From contig NZ_JAESVB010000016.1 in NCBI RefSeq assembly GCF_020618775.1, positions 1 to 64,000 of the forward strand: 64,000 bases of DNA, given 5' to 3'. This document shows, in pieces, positions 21,294-28,776 of the stretch. This DNA comes from Acidisoma silvae (lineage in GTDB: Bacteria; Pseudomonadota; Alphaproteobacteria; Acetobacterales; Acetobacteraceae). The stretch's first letter is position 1. Every line of letters begins with the position of its first letter. The translations under genes were made by a program, and so were the position numbers. The notes beneath the pieces were generated by a model, which worked only from the letters and a program-made list of their open reading frames with translations, ran no database searches and was not told the origin of the DNA.

Positions 21294-21444
21294 GCCTGCC
21301 TCCGCGCCAAATGGCCTTTATCCGCATTGTAATAAAGCCCCTGGATTACCGAGGCTGGCACGAGATGACGGGTAATAATATCTTGTACACTAAACAGGGC
21401 ACTTGGTTGGAAGAACCGCTGCATTGCGGGAACAGTAATATTGT

Positions 21445-21610
21445 TGATCTGGTCTTGATCAATCGGAAATCTTTGCAAGCGGATCAAGCTGAATATCCTG
21501 TGCCGGCACCATCGAGAGCGATGTGATGTCGTGAAATTTAAGCCCCTCAAAATACGCATTGCACGATCTGGATCGTCAATCAACACGCCGTCGGCGGCCG
21601 CACGTTCCAG
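21445..21610 (-). pseudogene. Remnant of an EAL-domain (c-di-GMP phosphodiesterase) gene
   Basis: Read on the minus strand, GVLIDDPDRAMRILRGL is immediately recognisable as the segment after the EAL motif. One frame over, LKFHDITSLSM continues it. A third frame gives GTGYS, and then LIRLQRFPIDQ, matching the family order DDFGTGYSSL-x-RFPID. At least two frameshifts or small deletions have broken it, and neither the upstream EAL motif nor the downstream half is recoverable. The rest of 21294-21730 holds nothing else I can identify. Confidence 0.72.
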
Positions 21611-21730
21611 CCGCGTCGCCCGCTTTTCTCCAGCGCAGAAGCGCGTCTTAGTCCACCGCTGTTGATGCCCGGCAATCGAAAAAGCTTAGACAGCCCGGGG
21701 GCGGCTGCCCCCCCCGTACCGTCGCCCGGA

Positions 21731-22648
21731 TTAGATGCTGACGCCGCTACGCGGGTCTTGTGCCAATACCTGCAGGACGAGCGCCAATTCGGCGATAGCC
21801 GCATCAGAAATTTCCTGCAAAGGCTTGCGGACCTGCCCCCCCTTGAAGCCGCGCTGGCGCATTGCCGCTTTTACGAATTGCGGTTGGCCATGAAGACGCG
21901 CAAGGGCACGGAAGCCATACCAAAGCCGATGCAAGTCGCAAGCGGCTTTCGCATCGCCAGCCTCGATCGCGCGGTAGGTTGCCAGAATAAGCTCGGGAAG
22001 CGCTCCGGAATTGGTGGAACTTGTGCCGTCAAACCCCGCCATCATCGGCCCCAGAAAGGCAAGGTCTGAGGCACAGAAAAGCCGGATGCGCCCACCGACC
22101 CGATTGGCGATGCGGTCGATCGCAGTCGGATTTAAGTCTCCCTGCTTCAAACCGACGACGCCCGGAATGTCCGCCAGTTCTTCGATGACGGAGGGCGACA
22201 GCGTAATGCCGATGCCAGGCGCATTGTAGATGATGGCACCTGTCTTGGAGAGCGGGATCATCTCCTTAAAGAATGCGACGATTTGGGCGTCTGTAATCTC
22301 GGACACATAGGGCGGGGTAATCATCGGAACGCCGCCGAGGTCACCGGCCAGCACGGTAAGGTCGTGCACCACCCGTGCGTCGGAACCCGCACTGCACAGC
22401 ATGACCGGCACGCGGTCACCGGCGATGTCCATGACGGCGCGAAACAGATCGGCGCGCTCCTCTGTGGTCATGGTCGGAAATTCGCCATAGGTGCCGCCGA
22501 TCAGCAGCCCATCAAAGCCAAGGCCGATGACGCGCTCCACGTTCTCCGCGAGAGCGGCGATATCCATTTCGCCCTGCGCCGTGAAGGGCGTCACGGTGAT
22601 ATTAAAAAGGCCGCGCAGACGCTCGGCGGATTCGCTTCTGTCTTTCAT
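21731..22648 (-). CDS. Dihydrodipicolinate synthase/N-acetylneuraminate lyase family protein
   Basis: A 305-residue class I lyase or aldolase with the DapA (beta/alpha)8 fold. The GGTYGEFPTMTTEER substrate loop, YNAPGIGI with the catalytic tyrosine, and GVVGLKQGD with the Schiff-base lysine are all present. The ATG at 22648 fits the family start. The open frame continues 141 codons upstream, but that part is unrelated low-quality sequence. Family members cleave or dehydrate keto-deoxy sugar acids. It pairs with a divergent aldehyde dehydrogenase (23297-24727), a combination seen in sugar-acid pathways, where a dehydratase yields a semialdehyde (inference). Between them lies a decayed GntR gene. 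Confidence 0.85.
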   Translation of the reverse strand: MKDRSESAERLRGLFNITVTPFTAQGEMDIAALAENVERVIGLGFDGLLIGGTYGEFPTMTTEERADLFRAVMDIAGDRVPVMLCSAGSDARVVHDLTVLAGDLGGVPMITPPYVSEITDAQIVAFFKEMIPLSKTGAIIYNAPGIGITLSPSVIEELADIPGVVGLKQGDLNPTAIDRIANRVGGRIRLFCASDLAFLGPMMAGFDGTSSTNSGALPELILATYRAIEAGDAKAACDLHRLWYGFRALARLHGQPQFVKAAMRQRGFKGGQVRKPLQEISDAAIAELALVLQVLAQDPRSGVSI

Positions 22649-22807
22649 GACATCACTCTCTTGGTTCAAGCACGCCGAGGGCATGCTGTCAGAAAAGCGC
22701 CCCACAACCCGCCAAGCGGGCCCGGCGGCAGGTCCGGGACAGCGTGAATGCGAGGCCGCGCCGCGCGGGCTTACTGATATTGCGCAGCTTATTGTTCGAT
22801 TTGGCAG

Positions 22808-22821
22808 ATAGTGTACATTAT
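22808..22821. promoter_or_regulatory. GntR-type operator candidate upstream of the DapA-like gene
   Basis: ATAGTGTACATTAT is palindromic at 12 of 14 positions. It matches the reverse complement of the site at 23262-23275 at 10 of 14. It lies in the divergent intergenic region between the lyase and the GntR remnant. Confidence 0.4.
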
Positions 22822-22870
22822 GTCCATGGCCAGCTCGCGCCCCTGACGTCCATCCCGCCATTCCCAACTC

Positions 22871-23254
22871 ATGCAGCGGTTCGTCGATCTGGCGGCCCAG
22901 CAGAACTGGCCGGAAGGTCAGCGCGTGACAGAAGTGGAACTTGCCGAGCAAGTGCAGGCGCCCGGCACGCCCATCCGCGCGATACTGGCGGATCACCGTC
23001 ACTTGCTGGATAGGCTGCGCGAGAAAATCCGCACGCCAATTGTGATCTTTAACCTCGACGCGCGCTTTCATGAGGCGATCGCAAGTGTCGACCGGAACCC
23101 GATCATTCTCACTGTTGTGCGGCAGCAGAACGCCCTGCGCCGCCTTTTGGAAGTTCGCAGCTACAGCGGCCAGGCCCGCGTCAGGGCCTGGGAGCCATCG
23201 TCCCTACGTAAGTCCGCAAAAATCCCACCGGCCGCATTGCGGCCCTTTAGATAA
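22871..23254 (+). pseudogene. Decayed GntR (FadR/FCD) regulator
   Basis: A 127-codon open frame that joins two non-adjacent pieces of a FadR-type GntR protein. Residues ~15-40 resemble the winged helix (EGQRVTEVELAEQVQ...GTPIRAIL). Residues ~62-100 resemble the ligand domain (DARFHEAIASVDRNPIILTVVRQQNALRRLLE). About 100 residues that normally lie between and after them are missing, and the tail degenerates. It is surely a remnant rather than a working regulator, unless it has been retained as a truncated DNA-binding protein. Confidence 0.7.
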
Positions 23255-23261
23255 TGGTGTC

Positions 23262-23275
23262 ATTGTGATCACTAT
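23262..23275. promoter_or_regulatory. GntR-type operator candidate upstream of the aldehyde dehydrogenase
   Basis: ATTGTGATCACTAT contains the perfect core GTGATCAC, 22 bases before the dehydrogenase start. It is related to the site at 22808-22821 and more loosely to the CTGTGATCACAG sites of the 28-40 kb regulon. Confidence 0.4.
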
Positions 23276-23296
23276 TTATAGCAAGAAGGGGCTGTC

Positions 23297-24727
23297 ATGG
23301 CATCGGATTATAGAAAGTTTTACATTGACGGCGCTTTCGTCGATCCGATCGAGGCGCGTCCCCTGGGGGTCATTAACCCGGCGACCGAGCAGGTTTTTGC
23401 CACCATCTCGCTCGGCAGCGCCCAGGACGTAGACCGCGCCGTAGCGGCCGCTCGAACCGCTTTCGAGACGTTTTCCCAGACGACCCGCGACGAACGTCTG
23501 GCGCTGCTGGAGCGGATGCTGGAGATCTACAAGCGCCGCTACGAGGATATGGCCCAGGCGATCAGTCAGGAAATGGGCTCCCCTATCGCCCGCGCCAGAG
23601 ATTCACAGGCTTTCGCTGGCCAAGGCCATCTGGAAGCACTGATCGAATCCTTCAAGGCTTTCGCATTTGATGAAAAGCGCGGCACGACGGTCGTGACTCA
23701 TGAGCCGGTCGGTGTCGTGGCCCTGATCACGCCTTGGAACTGGCCTATGAACCAGATCATGTGCAAAGTGGCGCCTGCCTTGGCCGCCGGCTGCACCATG
23801 GTGCTCAAGCCCTCCGAAATCGCACCGATCTCCGGCATGGTCTTTGCCGAAATCATGCATGAGGCGGGCGTGCCCAAGGGCGTGTTCAATCTCGTGAATG
23901 GTACCGGGCCGGACGTGGGTGCGGCGATGTCCTCCCATCCCGATATCGACATGGTCTCCTTTACCGGTTCAACCCGCGCGGGCACGGACGTGGCGCGCAA
24001 TGCGGCCGCCACCGTCAAGCGCGTGGCACAGGAACTGGGCGGCAAGTCCGCCAATATCGTGTTGCCCGACGCCGATCTGGAACAGGCGGTGAGCCAGGGC
24101 GTGCTTGGCTGTTTCGGCAATACGGGACAGTCCTGCGATGCGCCGACGCGCATGCTGGTCCCAGCCAACAAGCACGATGCGGCGCTGGAGATTGCCCGCA
24201 AGACAGCGCTGGCCGTGGTCACCGGCGACCCGCGCGACGAAGCGACGGAATTGGGGCCGCTGGTGAGCGATGTGCAGTTCAATAAGGTGCAGGCCCTGAT
24301 CGAGGCCGGCATTGCCGAAGGTGCGACGCTTGTCGCCGGTGGCCCGGGCAAGCCTGACGGCTTGAACGCCGGTTATTTCGTGAAGCCAACTGTCTTCGGC
24401 AATGTTCAGCCCGGCATGCGTATCGAGCGGGAAGAGATTTTCGGGCCGGTCCTGGCGATTATTCCTTACGAGACGGTGGAGCAGGCCATCGCCATCGCGA
24501 ATGACACACCTTACGGCCTTGCCGCTTATGTGCAGGGAACCGACATGGCCGAGGCGCGACGCGTCGCGCGCCGCCTGCGTGCCGGCGCGATCCAAATCAA
24601 TTATCCGGACTGGGATCTGTTTGCGCCTTTCGGCGGCTATAAGCAGTCTGGCAATGGCCGTGAATATGCTGATTTCGGCCTGCGTGATTTCATGGAAATC
24701 AAAGGCATCATCGGCTACGGCGACTGA
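23297..24727 (+). CDS. NAD(P)+-dependent aldehyde dehydrogenase
   Basis: A 476-residue ALDH-superfamily enzyme. It has the cofactor segment TPWNWPMNQIMCKVAPALAAG, the FTGSTRAG turn, the general-base glutamate in AQELGGKSAN, the nucleophilic cysteine in NTGQSCDAPTR and the EEIFGPVL motif. The start follows AAGGGG. It oxidises an aldehyde to a carboxylate; divergence from a DapA-like lyase suggests a sugar-acid semialdehyde (inference). A terminator hairpin follows. Confidence 0.92.
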   Translation: MASDYRKFYIDGAFVDPIEARPLGVINPATEQVFATISLGSAQDVDRAVAAARTAFETFSQTTRDERLALLERMLEIYKRRYEDMAQAISQEMGSPIARARDSQAFAGQGHLEALIESFKAFAFDEKRGTTVVTHEPVGVVALITPWNWPMNQIMCKVAPALAAGCTMVLKPSEIAPISGMVFAEIMHEAGVPKGVFNLVNGTGPDVGAAMSSHPDIDMVSFTGSTRAGTDVARNAAATVKRVAQELGGKSANIVLPDADLEQAVSQGVLGCFGNTGQSCDAPTRMLVPANKHDAALEIARKTALAVVTGDPRDEATELGPLVSDVQFNKVQALIEAGIAEGATLVAGGPGKPDGLNAGYFVKPTVFGNVQPGMRIEREEIFGPVLAIIPYETVEQAIAIANDTPYGLAAYVQGTDMAEARRVARRLRAGAIQINYPDWDLFAPFGGYKQSGNGREYADFGLRDFMEIKGIIGYGD

Positions 24728-24740
24728 CCTTTCTGACAGC

Positions 24741-24777
24741 GAAATTACCCGGCGCCGTTGGGGCACCGGGTGATTTC
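24741..24777. terminator. Bidirectional terminator hairpin
   Basis: GAAATtACCCGG pairs with CCGGGTgATTTC around a short GC loop, between the convergent aldehyde dehydrogenase and small secreted-protein genes. Confidence 0.6.
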
Positions 24778-24818
24778 CCTGATTATCTCAGTCTCTCGCT
24801 ATACAAAGTTCAGTGCGC

Positions 24819-25142
24819 TTACTGATATCCACCGTCAGGCAGGCGACCGTGATAGATCGTGTTGCGGCAATTGCCCCAGGGTCCGCGCCAATAGCCGGGC
24901 GGGCAGCCGTCATACCGCATCGCATAGCCGCCGCCCGGCATATTGCCGCTATAGGGCGTGCCTCGGCAATGCCCCCAGGGCCCGCGCCATTGCCCGGCGG
25001 GACAGCCCTCAGCAACGCGCTCGATCTGCATGGACTGGATTGACGCGCCGCTAGAAAAGACGCTCGGAATTACTGGTGCTGCGTAAGAATTTACTGAAAA
25101 AAAAAACAGACCTGCTGCCACGATGGAGGAAGATCGGATCAT
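24819..25142 (-). CDS. Small secreted Cys/Gly/Trp-rich repeat protein
   Basis: A 107-residue protein with a clear signal peptide (MIRSSSIVAAGLFFFSVNSYAAP). The mature part carries two copies of a GC-P-x-G-x-WRGPWG-x-CR unit followed by NTPYSG/NTIYHG-like and GGGYA/DGGYQ segments. Paired cysteines suggest disulfide-stabilised small domains in the periplasm or outside. I know similar hypothetical proteins from Acetobacteraceae and related groups but no function. It is monocistronic; upstream (25206-25224) is a TTATGC-N7-GCATAA inverted repeat in AT-rich DNA. Confidence 0.72.
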   Translation of the reverse strand: MIRSSSIVAAGLFFFSVNSYAAPVIPSVFSSGASIQSMQIERVAEGCPAGQWRGPWGHCRGTPYSGNMPGGGYAMRYDGCPPGYWRGPWGNCRNTIYHGRLPDGGYQ

Positions 25143-25415
25143 TTTATTTGCCTGCTTCAGAAGACGTTTTGACCTCGTCTTTATACACCTCCGTCTAAAT
25201 TGTTGTTATGCAATTGACGCATAATTGACAGATCACCCATGTTTTGCACACAAATGATAACAAGCGTCATTAAAGACAGTGCTTCGTAACCGGCATTTCC
25301 GTATCCGATTGCCACTGCAATGTTATGCTATATCATCGCAGTCTTGGCTGTTTCATGCCGGATAATAGGTATCAGCAACCCGAATACGCAGCTGTCTTCT
25401 GGAAGCTGACCGATT

Positions 25416-26453
25416 TCAGGCTTGCTGCTCGTCTTGGTCATCCTTGGCGGCCGTGTCGGCCGCCCAACTGCGGCGGATGATATAGATCGGTCTTTGCTTG
25501 GTCTCTTCATAGATACGGCCGACATATTCGCCAATGACGCCCAGTGCCACCAGTTGCACGCCGCCCAGGAACAAAATCGCCACCATGAGAGACGGGTACC
25601 CGCTGACCGGATTGCCGAAAGCCATGGTGCGCACGATCAAAAACAGAGCGTAGAATAGCGAAAGCAGTGCCACCAGCAGTCCGATATAGGAGGCAATGCG
25701 CAGCGGTGCCTGGCTGAAGGAGGTGATCCCTTCAAGCGCGAAATTCCACAGGCCCCAATAGTTCCAGTTCGTCCGGCCGGCATGACGGCTGGCGCGACGA
25801 TACGGCACCGAAGCCGTCGGGAATCCGACCCAGACAAACATGCCCTTCATAAACCGCCGGCGTTCCGGCATCTGCCGCAAAGCCTCAACCGCGGCACGGG
25901 ACAGCAGCCGGAAATCACCCGTATCACGCGGAATATCAATGGCGCTCAGGCGGTTGATGACGCGATAGAAGACATGGGCCGAGGTCCGCTTCAGCCAGCC
26001 CTCCCCGTCCCGCGCTTCTCTCACGGCATTGACGACGTCAAAGCCCTCGCGCCACTTGGCAATGAGGTCAGGAATGACCTCGGGCGGGTCTTGCAAGTCA
26101 GCGTCGAGGGGGATGATGACCTCGCCCCGCGCCTGATCCAGCCCGGCGCTCATCGCTGCCTCTTTCCCGAAGTTGCGCGATAAATCATAAACGCGCACCC
26201 GGGCATCCTGCTGCTGAAGGCGGATGAGGCCCGGCAGCGTCGCGTCCTGGCTGCCATCGTTGACGCAGATCAGTTCCCAACTGACTGCGATACCGTCCAG
26301 CACGGCGCGCACCCTTGCGTAAAGAGCCGGAAGATTTTCGGCCTCGTTGTGACAAGGCACAACAATTGAGACGAAAGGAGCCGCTTCGCCCGATGCCACG
26401 TCATATGGCAGATGTGCTTTGGTCGGTGGAAGAGACACAGAACTATGGTCCAT
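25416..26453 (-). CDS. GtrB-like polyprenyl-phosphate glycosyltransferase (GT2)
   Basis: A 345-residue family 2 glycosyltransferase with N-terminal FVSIVVPCHNEAENLPALYARV, the nucleotide-sugar DxD-like DADLQDPP, the acceptor segment DTGDFRLLSRAAVEAL and two C-terminal membrane helices (IASYIGLLVALLSLFYALFLI; LMVAILFLGGVQLVALGVIGEY), ending near YEETKQRPIYIIRR. It attaches a sugar to undecaprenyl phosphate at the cytoplasmic face; the lipid-linked sugar is then used for surface-polysaccharide decoration or lipid A modification. No flippase or glucosyltransferase partner is adjacent, although the GT87 gene 4 kb away could use such a donor. Confidence 0.88.
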   Translation of the reverse strand: MDHSSVSLPPTKAHLPYDVASGEAAPFVSIVVPCHNEAENLPALYARVRAVLDGIAVSWELICVNDGSQDATLPGLIRLQQQDARVRVYDLSRNFGKEAAMSAGLDQARGEVIIPLDADLQDPPEVIPDLIAKWREGFDVVNAVREARDGEGWLKRTSAHVFYRVINRLSAIDIPRDTGDFRLLSRAAVEALRQMPERRRFMKGMFVWVGFPTASVPYRRASRHAGRTNWNYWGLWNFALEGITSFSQAPLRIASYIGLLVALLSLFYALFLIVRTMAFGNPVSGYPSLMVAILFLGGVQLVALGVIGEYVGRIYEETKQRPIYIIRRSWAADTAAKDDQDEQQA

Positions 26454-26576
26454 ATTGACGAGGGGCAGCGATTGCAGAATGGCTTAGCCATAAGTTGCCT
26501 CGCTTCGTCCAGCCTCTCTTTACCTATCCGGTCAACAATCCCTGACCCGATCAAGCCACAGGCGCAGCCGTCCTCC

Positions 26577-26609
26577 GGCCAATCCCGGCAGTCGATGCCG
26601 GGATTGGCC
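26577..26609. terminator. Perfect 13-bp hairpin downstream of the FMO gene
   Basis: GGCCAATCCCGGC (26577-26589) pairs with GCCGGGATTGGCC (26597-26609) across a 7-base loop, immediately beyond the monooxygenase stop codon. No long T-run follows, but the stem is very stable. Confidence 0.55.
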
Positions 26610-26616
26610 AACAGGT

Positions 26617-28410
26617 TCAGCGATCTGCCGAGCCTTCGGACATGCCATAGACAGGCGTCGGCAGACCTTCCAAACGTGCTTTAAGCTGAAGCGACAGGTA
26701 TTGAGAATAATGGCGAGCCTGATGCAGGTTGCCACCTTGAAACCACAGGCCATTCTGTCGCGTGGGCTTCCACATATTGCGCGGCTCCCCTTCCCACGGA
26801 CCTGGGTCTTTTGTTGTATTGGACCCCAGGCCCCAGACCTTGCCGACCTTTGCCGCCATGGCTGGTGATACGACTTGCGCGACCCTGTCACTCATCGATC
26901 CATAGCCCGTGGCATAAATAATAAGATCGGCTGGCAGTTCCATGCCATCCTCCAGAACGAGGGCATGCTCGGTAATCTCTCTGATCTGTCCATGCCGCAA
27001 TTTGATGTCGCCATTGATGATCAGTTCAGACGCGCCCACATTGATATAATACCCTGACCCACGGCGCATATATTTGAGGAACAACCCAGATCCGTCATCA
27101 CCATAGTCCAGCTGGAAGCCTACCTTTTCCAGTTTTTTGTAGAATTCCGCGTCATGCTCCCTGATCGCTTCGGTCACGGGGATATTGAATTGCGGCATCA
27201 ATCCGTATGGCACGGAGGCGTTGATAAGATCCGCCTTGTCTGTCGTGATGCCGCGTTCCAGCGCGGCTTCCGAATAAAGCTTGCTGGTTCCAAACTTGAA
27301 CAGCGAGTCTGAACCCGCAACATGGGTGGAGCTTCGCTGCACCATCGTGACGTCGGCACCGTTTTCCCAAAGCTCCGCACAAATATCATGAGCGGAGTTA
27401 TTGGATCCGACCACCACGCACGTCTTACCCGCAAAGCGCTCGCCGCTGCCATGCTTGCTGGAATGATACTGTTCACCCTTGAAGCGATCCATACCCGGAA
27501 ATTTTGGCTCGTTCGGAAAGCCGGAAACTCCGGTCGCAAAAACCAGGTGCTTGGGCCGCAAGGTAACGGGCTTGCCCCCGCGCGTGACTTTGACAGCCCA
27601 TTCCTGCCGCTCTTCATCGTAGCTGGCGCCCTCACACGCCGTCGATGTCCAGATATTCAGTTCCATCACTTTGGCGTAGTGATCGAGCCAATCGGCGATC
27701 TTGTCCTTCGGCGTATAGACGGGCCAATCATCCGGGAAAGGAAGGTACGGCATGTGGTCGTACCAGACGGGATCATGCAGGCAGAGCGATTTATATCGCT
27801 TCCGCCATGCGTCACCGGGATTGGCATTGCTCTCCAGACAAAGCGTCGGAACATCCAGCCGCCTGAGCCTTGCCGCCAGGGCAAGACCGCCTTGGCCGGT
27901 CCCGACAATGACGACATAAGGCTGCCGTTCATGACCAATCGTCCGCTCTTCCTCCTCCCGACGCTCCAGCCAGGTCCGGCGCCCTTTCTGAACGCCATGT
28001 TCGGCACCAAAGACCCGGCGACTGCCTTTTTTCTCTTCAAAACCCTTTAATTCCTCCATCGAAGACAGAAGAGTCCAGCATTGACTGCCCTTAAGCCGAA
28101 TGAAGCCTTTGCCAGTCGCCTGCTCCGTCTCGAACCGATACCAGCCCTCAATAATGCCGTTGCTTTCGGTTGCCTCGCCGTCGATTACGAAGCCTGACGG
28201 TCTCACGAGCGGTAAAACAGCGCGTAGCATCGCCGTGATGGCCGCTCTTCCTTCCGCCGTTGAAAGATTCCAGGTGAATGCCAATAGGTCGCGCCAGTAG
28301 CAATCCTCGGTAAACATCGCAGCCGCTTTGTCGGCATCGCCACTGTCCAGCGCATTGCTGAAAGCACTGATCCAGGATTTAAGCTGCGTTGTCGCGGATG
28401 ACGAATTCAT
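26617..28410 (-). CDS. Flavin-containing monooxygenase with N-terminal SnoaL-like domain
   Basis: A 597-residue two-domain protein. Residues ~8-125 look like an NTF2/SnoaL fold (ALDSGDADKAAAMFTEDCYWRDLLAF; GIIEGWYRFETE). Residues ~165-597 are an FAD/NADPH monooxygenase: FAD loop VVIVGTGQGGLALAARL, FMO-type fingerprint FKGEQYHSSKH, NADPH loop VVVGSNNSAHDICAEL and IYATGYGS near the C-terminus. Such enzymes hydroxylate soft nucleophiles or carry out Baeyer-Villiger oxidation. The substrate is unknown. It is divergent from the GMC oxidoreductase, and the shared 366-base intergenic region contains a CTGTGATCAC-type operator, so it may belong to that regulon. Confidence 0.85.
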   Translation of the reverse strand: MNSSSATTQLKSWISAFSNALDSGDADKAAAMFTEDCYWRDLLAFTWNLSTAEGRAAITAMLRAVLPLVRPSGFVIDGEATESNGIIEGWYRFETEQATGKGFIRLKGSQCWTLLSSMEELKGFEEKKGSRRVFGAEHGVQKGRRTWLERREEEERTIGHERQPYVVIVGTGQGGLALAARLRRLDVPTLCLESNANPGDAWRKRYKSLCLHDPVWYDHMPYLPFPDDWPVYTPKDKIADWLDHYAKVMELNIWTSTACEGASYDEERQEWAVKVTRGGKPVTLRPKHLVFATGVSGFPNEPKFPGMDRFKGEQYHSSKHGSGERFAGKTCVVVGSNNSAHDICAELWENGADVTMVQRSSTHVAGSDSLFKFGTSKLYSEAALERGITTDKADLINASVPYGLMPQFNIPVTEAIREHDAEFYKKLEKVGFQLDYGDDGSGLFLKYMRRGSGYYINVGASELIINGDIKLRHGQIREITEHALVLEDGMELPADLIIYATGYGSMSDRVAQVVSPAMAAKVGKVWGLGSNTTKDPGPWEGEPRNMWKPTRQNGLWFQGGNLHQARHYSQYLSLQLKARLEGLPTPVYGMSEGSADR

Positions 28411-28627
28411 TCATCTCTCCCTTGCCGTGCACGTTGATCGCACACTTTTCTTCTTGACCGACTTTGGACAACCTGCCCGATCGCAAAACCAATTTGCTGC
28501 GGCGCCACAAAAATCGCCGCCCCATAACGGTATCGTGCCAGCCAATGTCAGCCGTCGCAACCGCAAGCCGCAAGTGCCTGCAATACCGCAAAGGCGCGCA
28601 GCGTGATTTAGGCCGCCAAAGCGCGAT

Positions 28628-28639
28628 CTGTGATCACAC
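28628..28639. promoter_or_regulatory. Operator of the CTGTGATCACAG type (one mismatch)
   Basis: CTGTGATCACAC lies in the divergent FMO/GMC intergenic region, ~138 bases before the GMC start. It differs from the perfect palindromes at 37657 and 38662 by one base. No other element is evident in 28411-28776. Confidence 0.55.
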
Positions 28640-28776
28640 TGCTTGACACTCAGCGGGTCAAATTGGCAAAATACGGGCTATTCGAATGCTTCCGCGGCAA
28701 TCACCTAACAGCAAGCCAAAAGACTTGCCAATAAGCCATGGGGCATCAAAGCCCCGCCAAAAAAGAGGGCGTCCAT

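Noticed and set aside
22649-23071. N-terminal extension of the DapA-like protein (141 codons)
   Set aside because: The extra sequence has no DapA similarity, and ATG 22648 gives the standard family start with a ribosome site. The extension also runs antisense through the GntR remnant.
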